Shown here one piece after another: positions 44,258 through 53,202 of a stretch of 59,914 nt of DNA. The position numbers were made by a program, and so were the translations under genes. Below the pieces are notes generated by a model, which was not told where the DNA came from, made no database searches, and saw only the letters and a program-made list of their open reading frames with translations. The DNA comes from Desulfoluna sp. Lineage in GTDB: Bacteria > Desulfobacterota > Desulfobacteria > Desulfobacterales > Desulfolunaceae. The stretch's first letter is position 1. The number at the start of each line of letters is the position of its first letter. The stretch is from assembly GCF_030145185.1 (NCBI RefSeq), contig NZ_JAQYWB010000035.1, forward strand, positions 1 to 59,914. The letters are read 5' to 3'.

Positions 44258-46141
44258 TTACTCATCCTTTTCATCAGCAGCAAGACGGAATCCTGCCCAC
44301 ACGTTTTTCCCTGTTTTCTTCATTTCATGCCGATAGGCCGACCGAATTTCTTTTGCCGAATTGGAGTAGCCGCCCCCACGAGTGCAGTGGTACTTTTCTT
44401 CACCATCGAGATACATCGCATGGAAAGGGTCCACCTGCGAGACATCTCCGAGGTTATTACGCCAGGCATCCGCCACCCACTCATTTACATTGCCATGCAT
44501 ATTATAAAATCCCCACGGATTAGGGCTGAATGATTCCGCCTTACAGGTTCCCGGCCAATCCTTGATACTACCCCTAAATCGTAGATCCCCCTCATTAACT
44601 TCATGGCCATCACCAATGGCATAAGGAGTCCCTGTACCGGCACGTGCGGCATATTCCCATTCGGCGTCGGTAGGAAGTCGGAATGTGTACTCAATGCTTT
44701 TTTCATTCAACTTATCAATAAACTCTTTAATCCCCGGCACAAATTTTTCTTCGCCTGACTCTTCATCCACAACGTTCTGTCCAACCAGATAGACATTTTC
44801 TACAGGGTATCCTGAAGAATCTGCGGGATAGGTAGTACCTGGCAGCGTCATCCAGCCTAAATCCTTAGGAGGAATATTATTTGACGTCTGACACAAGGAG
44901 GGATTTTCTCCCACGACCGCTTCCCATTGCCCCTGCGTCACCTCGGTGGTCATCAAATAAAACGCGTTGGTCAATGCAACCTCATGAAGGTCTTCATTAT
45001 TCTTGCGATTCGGCTCGCTTTCAGGTGATCCCATCCAAAAAGATCCTTTGGGAAGTTCGGCAAATTTAAAATCCACGTCAATGGGACCCGTAAGGGAGGA
45101 TAAAGTGATGGTAATTGTTTTCGTTTTTATCGGATCTCCCAGAAAAAAAGCGGACACCGAAGCGCTGGGAGCACTCTCGAAGATGCCTTCCGACGCGACC
45201 ACAACAAAATAATAGGTACTATTTTTTTCAAGGCCACCCACAACGGTAAAGGAACGCTTCGTTGTCTCAACAACATTTTCGCTGTCGATTCCCGCATCCT
45301 GATTTTTGGACCAGTAGAGCGTGTATAATTCCGCTCCAGCCACCTCACCCCATGTAAGTTCCACCCCACCATCCACCGGCTTGGCAAAGACTTTTTGCGG
45401 AGATTGAAGGGTACCCGCTTTGGCCGTGGCATCTACCCTGTCACCGCTGTTTGAATAGACAACTTTATCTTTGCCCGTCACAGAAATGTCATAATAATAC
45501 GTCTTGTCGTACTCCAGCCCCGTATGAACCCACTCTGTCCCCTTGATATTCGACTCCGTTTGCCACTCCCTCTCATACAATAAGGGGTCATCGGACCAGT
45601 AAACAGTATAGCTTCTGGCACAGGGCACCGCATCCCAGTTGACCGTAATCCCGGCATCTCCTGAAACCGCCTTGAAATGTTTCGGGAACTGAAGTTCTCC
45701 CACCTTCGGCGTCATAGAAAGGGTCTCAGAAGGATGGCTGGAGTGTGTGCCATCTTCCGCCACCACGACATAGTATAACTGTCGACACAGGCAGGTATTG
45801 GCATGGACCCATGTGGTTCCCTTTATGCCTTTTATTGGGGTCCAAACGGATCTATTGATATCCTTTACCGGGGCCCAGGTATCCGATTCCTCTGACCAGT
45901 AAACCGTGTAATGAGTCGCACCGGGGACGGCTTCCCAGGAGAGGTTAACTGAAGATTCCTCCTGAGCCATAATCACTGCCTGCGGTTGAGAAAGCGAGGG
46001 CGGTTCGTTGTCCGAACCCATATCATTTGATGAACGTCCCCCACCATCGCTACACCCAATCATGCCCAAACCCAAACCCAGGAACACCGGCAGCCAATAC
46101 CACCGATGCCTCGCTTTACTACTCACCTTCATTTCCTTCAT
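44258..46141 (-). CDS. Lipoprotein with three FN3-like domains and an FGE-sulfatase-like domain
   Basis: 627 residues. The signal sequence ends in a lipobox (LGLGMIGC, Cys about 31), so it is lipid-anchored. Three fibronectin-III-like modules follow (about 45-340), each with the phrase Y-T-V-Y-W-S. The C-terminal 250 residues match the formylglycine-generating-enzyme-like fold (GSFWMGSPESEPNR, LPTDAEWEYAARAGTG, NPWGFYNMHGNVNEWVAD, CTRGGGYSN, WAGFRLA). The two catalytic cysteines of true FGE are missing in the CTRGGGYSNSAKEIRSAYRH region, so a binding rather than oxidase role is likely. The ATG at 46141 has AAGGGG upstream. Confidence 0.85.
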   Translation of the reverse strand: MKEMKVSSKARHRWYWLPVFLGLGLGMIGCSDGGGRSSNDMGSDNEPPSLSQPQAVIMAQEESSVNLSWEAVPGATHYTVYWSEESDTWAPVKDINRSVWTPIKGIKGTTWVHANTCLCRQLYYVVVAEDGTHSSHPSETLSMTPKVGELQFPKHFKAVSGDAGITVNWDAVPCARSYTVYWSDDPLLYEREWQTESNIKGTEWVHTGLEYDKTYYYDISVTGKDKVVYSNSGDRVDATAKAGTLQSPQKVFAKPVDGGVELTWGEVAGAELYTLYWSKNQDAGIDSENVVETTKRSFTVVGGLEKNSTYYFVVVASEGIFESAPSASVSAFFLGDPIKTKTITITLSSLTGPIDVDFKFAELPKGSFWMGSPESEPNRKNNEDLHEVALTNAFYLMTTEVTQGQWEAVVGENPSLCQTSNNIPPKDLGWMTLPGTTYPADSSGYPVENVYLVGQNVVDEESGEEKFVPGIKEFIDKLNEKSIEYTFRLPTDAEWEYAARAGTGTPYAIGDGHEVNEGDLRFRGSIKDWPGTCKAESFSPNPWGFYNMHGNVNEWVADAWRNNLGDVSQVDPFHAMYLDGEEKYHCTRGGGYSNSAKEIRSAYRHEMKKTGKNVWAGFRLAADEKDE

Positions 46142-46266
46142 CGTGACCCCTTCATATCTCGTAGAATACTGCTTGCTGCCCATGATGCCGACCGGGTTTT
46201 CGCTGCTGCGTTGCATCCAAAAACCCTGCTGCCGACAGGCCTTGCCTTTTGTGCTTGTGATGCGAC

Positions 46267-48744
46267 TCAGAAAGCCACCTGAACGGTGACCCACCCACTC
46301 TGCTGGGTTGTCTCCTCTTCGATTCGGCCGGTGTATCCCAAGACAAAAGAGGCGATGCCCTTTGTCATCTCAGCGCTCAGTTGCGCTCCAAAACTGGGAT
46401 TATTCTGCCGGTCCGCAACGGTTGCCCGGTGGTCAGCAAGGGCCATGCTTCCGCTCATGGTACCGCCGGTTAAGACCTGCTCAGCGAAAAGACGGAGCTG
46501 GGGGTGAATGTCGGTGGCTCCTTTTTTCACGTGGCCCCTCCAGTTCAGGGCCGCCTCCCCGTAGAGTTCATTCTCGTCCAGTTTGCTGTAATGCGTGCCC
46601 ATCCAGCTCATGTGATCGGTGGTAAAGGCGTCCTGGCGCACCCACTCATGCCGCAAGCCGATTTCAGGGGATAAAACAAAATTGGCGGTTGGGGAAAAAT
46701 CGTAGCGACCCGCCAGCCGAGTGATGAGCCCCTGGCCTTTGTAATCGGCCTCTTCCAGGTTCCGGGGATCCTTGTCTTCAAAATCGTGGGTGGAGTAAAA
46801 AAAGGTGGATGAGAGGCGAAGGGAAGCCCTGGAGGTAAAACGGTGGAGACCCTGGACCCCGATGGCGGCATGGGTCATGCGGGTTTCCCTGTCCTGGAGC
46901 CTTGCAGGATCAAAATTCTGTTGCCCGCGCCCGAGGACAAAATGCACACCGGCCAGGGTGTCCCGACCCCAGGAGCGTGTCCCCCCCGCGCAGATCCCGC
47001 GATCCTCGGACTCATACGCGTCCCCATCAGACCGAATGGCAAATGGCGTCAAAAAAAGTGTTCGCCCTTCGGCCCCAGGGACCTCGCTGGACTCGCCTTC
47101 CACAGTGTCTGCCGAAGCCTGCTTAAGCGCCGCGTTCATCAGGGCCTCATCCGCCAGGTCGACGCATTGGTCCATCACGCGTGTTGTCTGCCGAAGGGCT
47201 TTAGTGGCAGGGTTGAACGTGGGGGCGTACCGAAGCAGGATGGATTCGTTGTTGTTAACGCTGACCAGCGAGATATCTTCAGGGAACGCCCCATCCAGTC
47301 GAGAGAACGTATGCGTCTCACCGGAAACAGCCCTATCAATACGGTAGGGCGTCTCAAAAGGGGTCTCCTCATCAATGCTTACGTAGAGGGTGGCATCCGT
47401 AAGGTCAAAGAATCCGGAGGCGGAATGGGCCCAAACCCCTTGAAGAATTTGGGGATCGTCAGCCAAATGAACCCCATACACCTTGACGGCAAGCCGACCG
47501 TCTGCGGCATACACCGCATAGGCATTGGCATGTCCCACGTCAGAGGATGCCAGAGCCTCAATGGCCCCCGTGGAATAGAGCTCTGAATCCCCATTGGAGA
47601 CAATGCCATAGGCGTTGGCCGTGCCGCAGGAACGAGCCGAAACGGAGATCGTACCGATATTAACAAGCTGGCTCCCAGTGCTGCCCACCAGACCGTAAGC
47701 TCCCGCCAGGGGGCTGTCACCGGCATCGCCCCCGTCGGCTGTCACCACCACCTCACCGACGTTGACCACCGATGCCCCTGTGCCGCCAAAAAGGCCCATG
47801 GCCTGAACCCGAACCGTGCCCGCCGCAGAGGGGCTCCCTGCGGCCCCGGGATCTTCAAGACGATCCCCGTAAGCCTTGGCGATAATCCCCCCGGTATTGA
47901 TCACCACCGAACCGGCCTTGCCGTACACCCCGCATGCGCTGACATCCGTCTCCATGGATGAAGTGTTGCCCTTAAGGCGCATGCCACCGGTTGCCGTAGC
48001 GGAAATTTGCCCGGTGTTCACACCCTCGCCATTCGCATCGCTGTATATCCCGTAGGCCAGGGATCGGGTCTGATAGGTGGCATCCGAGCCGGCCGCATGC
48101 CCCCCAAGGCCGGACGAAACCGATATCACACCGCGGTTCAGCGCCAGACAGTCCGTCTCAACAGAATTTGACGGTGCAGGCGCGCTTGAAAAAGCTAACT
48201 GCCCGGATCGGGTTGCCCACATCCCACAGGCCAACGACACCAAATCAGCACCCACCTCGGCATACCGGCCGTCCGTCGATAAAAGGACCGTCTCACCGGT
48301 AGCCCCGGCCTCAATGGACCCATTGTTCATAACAACGCCGCCGTTTAAGAGGCTCATGCCAAAGGCCTTGGCCACCGAATCCACACGGCCCACCGACGCC
48401 ATGCCAGGGTACGCGGCCCCCAAGACGACTGCTGCGTTGTTTTCAACGAAAAGCGCATCACCTCCCACGCAAATTCCCGAGGCATACACAACCCCCTCAC
48501 TGGCCCTTGCCTCAATAAGAGGAACCCCCTGTTTATCAACGGAAATATCCTCATCATGGATAAACACGCGACCGGCATACGATTCATGCAATGCCCCCAA
48601 ATCGTCATCCGAAGGCACAAAAACGGACCACATCTCGGGAATCCTCGGATCACTGCCTGCATATTGCTCCGAGGCTCTCCCCGGGGTGTAAAAAAGACAG
48701 ACACACAAAACAGCCATGAGACCCAATGTAAACCGATTCGACAA
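46267..48744 (-). CDS. Autotransporter with C-terminal beta-barrel (825 aa)
   Basis: A type Va secreted protein. A signal peptide (1-24, cleavage after GRA) leads to a passenger of about 520 residues built from short beta-helix-like segments, many with the phrase N-x-G-x-I (MNNGSIEAGATG, LNRGVISVS, VNIGTISVSA). The last 265 residues form the autotransporter barrel (GVQGLHRFTSRASLRLSSTF ... LGYTGRIEEETTQQSGWVTVQVAF), ending in Phe as required by the Bam machinery. The start is a TTG at 48744 with a G-rich AGAGGGGG upstream. It lies 125 bp upstream of the lipoprotein gene on the same strand, so the two may be co-transcribed. Confidence 0.85.
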   Translation of the reverse strand: MSNRFTLGLMAVLCVCLFYTPGRASEQYAGSDPRIPEMWSVFVPSDDDLGALHESYAGRVFIHDEDISVDKQGVPLIEARASEGVVYASGICVGGDALFVENNAAVVLGAAYPGMASVGRVDSVAKAFGMSLLNGGVVMNNGSIEAGATGETVLLSTDGRYAEVGADLVSLACGMWATRSGQLAFSSAPAPSNSVETDCLALNRGVISVSSGLGGHAAGSDATYQTRSLAYGIYSDANGEGVNTGQISATATGGMRLKGNTSSMETDVSACGVYGKAGSVVINTGGIIAKAYGDRLEDPGAAGSPSAAGTVRVQAMGLFGGTGASVVNVGEVVVTADGGDAGDSPLAGAYGLVGSTGSQLVNIGTISVSARSCGTANAYGIVSNGDSELYSTGAIEALASSDVGHANAYAVYAADGRLAVKVYGVHLADDPQILQGVWAHSASGFFDLTDATLYVSIDEETPFETPYRIDRAVSGETHTFSRLDGAFPEDISLVSVNNNESILLRYAPTFNPATKALRQTTRVMDQCVDLADEALMNAALKQASADTVEGESSEVPGAEGRTLFLTPFAIRSDGDAYESEDRGICAGGTRSWGRDTLAGVHFVLGRGQQNFDPARLQDRETRMTHAAIGVQGLHRFTSRASLRLSSTFFYSTHDFEDKDPRNLEEADYKGQGLITRLAGRYDFSPTANFVLSPEIGLRHEWVRQDAFTTDHMSWMGTHYSKLDENELYGEAALNWRGHVKKGATDIHPQLRLFAEQVLTGGTMSGSMALADHRATVADRQNNPSFGAQLSAEMTKGIASFVLGYTGRIEEETTQQSGWVTVQVAF

Positions 48745-49095
48745 ACAACCCCCCTCTTCGTAATGAGTTTACTCTAATAGATTAAATCAAGTTAAAAACT
48801 GACGTTGTATTTCAAAAAGAGCTTTCCATGTCAATAAAATACTACCGAAAATTTAAGAGAATCGTTTATGCTTGATAAAAAAACTAAATTATCAATTACT
48901 TACACTATAAGAATTCGAAATTATGAGACTATTTACAAATAGAGCATTTAGAGAGGAACATTGCTATGTCAGCTAAAAAGAACCATTGCCATGCCCTTTT
49001 AGATTTGCTATCAACACTTTTTTTATGAGGTTGAAGTTTACTGATAAATATTTTCAAGAAATAACATGTCACCCCCACGGAAAAGAAGGTCACCC
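48745..49095. other. AT-rich divergent region
   Basis: 351 bp without a gene, AT-rich throughout, between the divergent autotransporter and beta-barrel genes. Both promoters should be here. No clear operator was recognised. Confidence 0.4.
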
Positions 49096-49671
49096 ATGAA
49101 AAAAAGTTTTAAAAGCCTTATGCTGTCATTTTGTATCATCTTTGCCCTGTCCCCTTGTTGCGCCATGGCCGGGGCCGATTCAACCATCTTTATAGGAGTC
49201 GGAGGGTCCAACCTTCATGAAAACATCGATTCCGGATCAAACGGCATCGATTTTGACGAGAGCGTGGGATTTAATGTCAAGCTGGGCTACCGGATAAGCG
49301 AGTCCCTTGAAGCCGAAATCGATTACCTCTACATCGATGGGTTTGAGGGAAGCGTCGTCGGTATCAATGCCTTCGAGATGGACGGCTATGCGGTCACCGC
49401 CAACGCAAAATGGTACCCCGGTGAAGGGAAGGTTCAACCCTATTGTCTGGCGGGAATCGGAATTGCCGACCTTACCGCCAGCGTGGACTATCAGGACATT
49501 CATGACTCGAAATCGGAATGGGGTACGGTGTTCCGTGCAGGCGCTGGGGTGGATGCCATTGTATCCGAAAACGTCGTCTTCTTCGCAGAGATCTCTTACT
49601 ACCTCACATGCGGTGATATTAACGACAGCGACTTCATGCCCATGACCTTGGGCGTCAAGCGAACCTTTTAG
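49096..49671 (+). CDS. Small outer-membrane beta-barrel protein
   Basis: 191 residues. A signal peptide (about 1-26, cleavage after CAMA) is followed by alternating strands (STIFIGVGGSNLHENIDSG, SVGFNVKLGYRISESLEAEI, DYLYIDGFEGSVVG, YAVTANAKWYPGEGKVQPYC, LAGIGIADL) and a terminal Phe in LGVKRTF. This is the eight-stranded OmpX/OmpA-barrel pattern. Function unknown; such proteins act in envelope stability or adhesion. AAGG precedes the ATG at 49096. A composite A+C repeat begins 16 bp after the stop. Confidence 0.8.
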   Translation: MKKSFKSLMLSFCIIFALSPCCAMAGADSTIFIGVGGSNLHENIDSGSNGIDFDESVGFNVKLGYRISESLEAEIDYLYIDGFEGSVVGINAFEMDGYAVTANAKWYPGEGKVQPYCLAGIGIADLTASVDYQDIHDSKSEWGTVFRAGAGVDAIVSENVVFFAEISYYLTCGDINDSDFMPMTLGVKRTF

Positions 49672-49686
49672 GCTGCAGAAAAAATA

Positions 49687-49962
49687 CCGGCGGCGAGGTG
49701 TACCACCTCGAAAGCAGATTTGCGAATGCGCTTCGGCAGTCGCACTCCAGGTTAAAATGCGTCCGCATTCGCCTGAAGTCCAAGGAAACGCCCACTGCGT
49801 CGCAAGTGCATGAGCCGTAGCCCCAATATTTCACGAGTCGCGTGCATTCCTATTCAAGGCACCAGAGCTGTAGATTGATGCAGTGGTTTACCTCAAAACC
49901 CTGGTAACGCAAAGAATGGGTGCACTCGGCCCACCCGAAGGGTGAGAAAATCGAACAGAAAA
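49687..49962 (-). repeat. Composite repeat: family C joined to family A
   Basis: On the minus strand a family C copy (49962-49817) runs into ACTCGTGAAATATTGGGGCT, then blocks TCATGCACTTGCGACGC, GCGAATGCGGACGCATT, CGAAGCGCATTCGCAAA, and finally the A core CTTTCGAGGTGGTACACCTC-GCCGCCGG at 49687-49720. It shows that A and C can be modules of one larger element. The A end points to the beta-barrel gene stop 16 bp away. Confidence 0.8.
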
Positions 49963-50327
49963 CCCAAAAATGACATTTTGTATCTTTCCCCCTCTTTTGT
50001 CCCCCTGCCCCTGCACTTTTCCGAAAAAAAAAGCAAAACCCTTCACACCCGTCCCGCCAGTAAGAGGTGACAGCCCCAAAGAAATTTAAACGCCCGGCGA
50101 GTCCTTCCGCACGGCCCCATGGAAGCGATATAACAATCTTGACTTACATGCTAAAACATGTATTTCTCATTGTATCTACCACAAGGAATGACCCGTAGTG
50201 GCCCTGCCAAGGTTATGATTTTACCGCTGAAAGATCGACCCATCGCCATGGATAGAACAGTTCAAATACACGATAAACAATAGCAACAATACGAATCCAT
50301 TTTAACCCACACCAAACCGGAGGACCC
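49963..50327. other. Gap before the DUF6765-type gene
   Basis: 365 bp without a gene. ACATGCTAAAACATGT (about 50147-50162) is a small palindrome that could be an operator. Nothing else is recognised. Confidence 0.35.
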
Positions 50328-51455
50328 ATGAAGATTGACGCCCATTACTACGGCATCCTGGCTTTCTGCAGAGCCTGCGGATTTACCAAAAAGGCAGCGG
50401 GCACCATCGCCTATGCCTCCCAGTATGTCGACGATGCCAAGATCAACCACATGGTGTTGGCCAAAAAGCCCAAGAACGTAGAACCGGAAACCATTGATGG
50501 CAAACTCGCCTTTTTCAACATGGCCACCTGCCACGCCTATTTTCAGCTTGATACCTACAACTACGACGCCATGATCGGCAACACCTGCGCCTTTCACTTC
50601 GTGCCGGGGTGCCAGGGAAACAGCTTTACCCGAAAGCTCCGGTGCAAGGAACAATCGCCCATCATCGAAGCGATCCTCGAAAAAGCCATGCAGGAAAACG
50701 ATCTGGTAAAGTTAGGCATCGTCCTTCACGCCTACGCCGATACCTTCTCTCATCAAGGATTTTCAGGACTCTTGAGCAAGGTCAACAGCATCGAAAACCT
50801 CTCCGCAACGGTTAAAGCCCCCCTTACCCCTGCACACATCATCAAAAAATGGGTCATGCAGCTGCAAAAAAGCAAGCTTGGTGGCGCCCTTGACAGAGCT
50901 CTCCATACCATGGCCCCTGCCTATGGTCACGGACGGGCCTTGAGCTTTCCAGACACACCCCACCTCACCTGGACCTACCGCTACGATTTCAGCGATAATT
51001 TTTCATCCCAATTCACAACCTCCAAGGCGATCAACCCGGATCGATTCAATGGGGCCTTTAAAGCAATCCACGGACACCTGGCGAATTACCTTGAAAGGCA
51101 CCCTGAATTCAAAGACCCCGAGGCAGGACTTGAAGACGTCACCCCCCTGTTCGACACACTTATTGCCGAGGTAAGCACCGACAAAAAACGAATCAAAAAC
51201 TGGCAAAAAGCCATGGTCGACCTGAAACTTCTGGATGCCTCGGACAAAGAGCTCCGATACGATCAATTTGCATGGCTCAAGGACGCCTTCTCTAATTTCA
51301 AGAAAAAAACCTACGAGGGTCGCAAGGTGGAAAGGGCCCTTGCTGGCCCCGACTTCGCAGAAAGCGACTGGTACCAGTTCTATCAGGCGGTACACTGGTA
51401 CAAAGAGCATTTTTTCAAATTGGCTGAAGAAAACGGGGTCATCATCCCCAGGTAA
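50328..51455 (+). CDS. DUF6765-type protein, unknown function
   Basis: 375 residues, no signal peptide. The start MKIDAHYYGILAFCRACGFT and the segment IAYASQYVDDAKIN fit a family I know only as DUF6765. LVKLGIVLHAYADTFSHQGFSG places an His, an Asp and a second His in an H-x-x-x-D-x-x-x-H arrangement, reminiscent of zinc sites in phospholipase C/S1-nuclease folds. Enzymatic activity is inference. GGAGG precedes the ATG. It appears as a single gene, next to an IS66-type insertion 77 bp after its stop. Confidence 0.7.
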   Translation: MKIDAHYYGILAFCRACGFTKKAAGTIAYASQYVDDAKINHMVLAKKPKNVEPETIDGKLAFFNMATCHAYFQLDTYNYDAMIGNTCAFHFVPGCQGNSFTRKLRCKEQSPIIEAILEKAMQENDLVKLGIVLHAYADTFSHQGFSGLLSKVNSIENLSATVKAPLTPAHIIKKWVMQLQKSKLGGALDRALHTMAPAYGHGRALSFPDTPHLTWTYRYDFSDNFSSQFTTSKAINPDRFNGAFKAIHGHLANYLERHPEFKDPEAGLEDVTPLFDTLIAEVSTDKKRIKNWQKAMVDLKLLDASDKELRYDQFAWLKDAFSNFKKKTYEGRKVERALAGPDFAESDWYQFYQAVHWYKEHFFKLAEENGVIIPR

Positions 51456-51531
51456 GACGGCAAGAAAAAATGAGCGCAACGATTCTGCTCATGAAATGCA
51501 GCCTTCTGTGGTTAAAGTGACCAAAAGAAAC

Positions 51532-53109
51532 GTAAGCGTTCACGAGGTTGAGTAGGAATTTAGATCCAAGATGTGCACGGGAGTGAATTTTCAAAATGGC
51601 ATCGGATGGCGTTGTCGAGAATGTCAAATGTACGCAAGCCTTTAATTCGGCAGGTTTCAACGAGGGATAGAATAGACTCAACCCATCGATTGCCCTTTTC
51701 GCTCTGGGTTCCAAGGCTTCGTTTTCGCCATAGAACGCCCATACGTAGCGCTCTTTCAGCTCTATTATTCGACGGTTCAATACCGTCAAAATCAAGAAAG
51801 ACCCAAAGGCTTTCCAGCATATCAAAGACATGACGCGCCATTACGCCGGCATCATCATCTGCGTCACCATGTAGGCTGAGTAAAACCATCAGCTCTTGAT
51901 AGAAGTCGGTCCATTCTTGTTCGTCAGGAGACTCTTTGGCAAAAGGGATGAGGCTTTGAAGAAGCTCAAGCATCATCTCACCAAATTTTTTGATGTGAGG
52001 GGTCCTTCTCTCAGACAATCCTCTGGCTCTTCGGATGAGGTGAGGGATGCATGTTTGCCTATGATTTATCCATTTTCGGTAGAGCCCATACCCATCACTG
52101 ATCAGGATGCCATTCCAGTCTTCGACTAATTCTTCGAAGGCTTGCTTTGAACGGTGGGGGGCAATGCGATAGAAGCCAACCTGTTTGTTGGCCATGACCC
52201 ACAACCAGCACAGATCATGAGATAGTTTCCAGCTGGTTTCATCAACATAGTTGCAGTAGGAACTTCGAGCGACCTCTGCAATTCTTTGATAAATGGGAGC
52301 CAGAGCATTTGTTACCCGGTCGATAATGTTTTGAATGGCTCCGGTGCTTATATGGATCTCGAACATCGAATGAATCAGATTTTGAACCGATAGACGACTT
52401 AGTCCTTTTGGCCCACTCATTTCGGCAACAAATGCACTGAACCTGGGGCCGAAACCGGTTTGAACATTTTGTGGCATTTCAGCCTTTGCTTGTTGCCCAC
52501 AAGACGGGCATTGGCATTTATACAAAACGTAGTGACGAACATCCACACGGGGTGGCGGAAGTTCAATATTCTTGTGGGTGTAAAAAGGCTCACTTATAGC
52601 CTCATCAAAACAGGTGCACCCGCAAGAACAATATGATGGAAGGATAGCGTGAGTCTCGGTTGGCTCGAGCAATACTTGCTGGTGACCCTTGTGGCCTGGC
52701 TGGGCACCTTTCCGACGCTTTATGTCGGTCTCATTCCCCTTTGATTTTTCTGGCTTTTTGACCTGTCGTTTGCCTGAATAAGGGGGATCTGAAGAAGGTG
52801 GTTTACTTGAATTGTTAGAATCTTTACGCTTCTTGGAAGACAATTTGTCAATGGCCACCTCGAGCTGATCTAAACGCGCCTGCTGTGAGATTAGGATATC
52901 TTCAAGCTGGGTCATGTACGTTTGAACGGTATCTGGGAACCGCTTCCGATCTTTAGCTGATGGCGACTTTATTGTTTTCATGAGTGCAGGCTATCACACT
53001 ATTTGTTGCATGTCTAGTTTGAATAATTATTGAACAATACGAATGTATTCATAAGTATTAATGATGCTTAAGGTGGATTACAGGTTCAATTTGGGCCGTG
53101 AACGCTTAC
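51532..53109 (-). mobile_element. Intact IS66-family insertion sequence with 8-bp target duplication
   Basis: The ends are GTAAGCGTTCACG (51532) and its complement CGTGAACGCTTAC (ending 53109), a 13-bp perfect terminal inverted repeat. The flanks are direct repeats AAAGAAAC at 51524-51531 and 53110-53117, the 8-bp duplication typical of IS66. The 1578-bp element carries one transposase gene and no tnpA/tnpB accessory genes, like the ISBst12-type subgroup. The original target read AAAAGAAACCTCCGGCGGGG. Confidence 0.92.
51560..52981 (-). CDS. IS66-family transposase
   Basis: 473 residues. An N-terminal coiled coil (LEDILISQQARLDQLEVAIDKLSSKK), the conserved KDSNNSSKPPSSD, a zinc-finger region with Cys pairs (YCSCGCTCF, KCQCPSCGQ) and the DDE catalytic core: YVDETSWK, LISDGYGLYR and NNRAERALRMGVLWRKRSLGTQSEKGNRWVESILS. 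All parts are present and the frame is unbroken, so it is probably active. It ends 28 bp from the left terminal repeat. Confidence 0.95.
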   Translation of the reverse strand: MKTIKSPSAKDRKRFPDTVQTYMTQLEDILISQQARLDQLEVAIDKLSSKKRKDSNNSSKPPSSDPPYSGKRQVKKPEKSKGNETDIKRRKGAQPGHKGHQQVLLEPTETHAILPSYCSCGCTCFDEAISEPFYTHKNIELPPPRVDVRHYVLYKCQCPSCGQQAKAEMPQNVQTGFGPRFSAFVAEMSGPKGLSRLSVQNLIHSMFEIHISTGAIQNIIDRVTNALAPIYQRIAEVARSSYCNYVDETSWKLSHDLCWLWVMANKQVGFYRIAPHRSKQAFEELVEDWNGILISDGYGLYRKWINHRQTCIPHLIRRARGLSERRTPHIKKFGEMMLELLQSLIPFAKESPDEQEWTDFYQELMVLLSLHGDADDDAGVMARHVFDMLESLWVFLDFDGIEPSNNRAERALRMGVLWRKRSLGTQSEKGNRWVESILSLVETCRIKGLRTFDILDNAIRCHFENSLPCTSWI

Positions 53110-53124
53110 AAAGAAACCTCCGGC

Positions 53125-53169
53125 GGGGAGCAAGGGGAGCAAGGGGAGCAAGGGGAGCAAGGGGAGCAA
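53125..53169 (+). repeat. Minisatellite: five GGGGAGCAA units
   Basis: The 9-bp unit GGGGAGCAA is repeated five times without error, followed by a degenerate sixth unit. Similar 9-bp arrays of GGGGAACAG lie at about 54249-54285 and 58864-58886, each next to remnants of Y1 transposases. Confidence 0.9.
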
Positions 53170-53202
53170 GAGAGGGAGCAAGGGCCAGGCAAAAAGGGCA
53201 CT

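Noticed and set aside
53125-53169. Possible CRISPR array at the 9-bp tandem repeat
   Set aside because: Units are contiguous with no spacers; this is a minisatellite.
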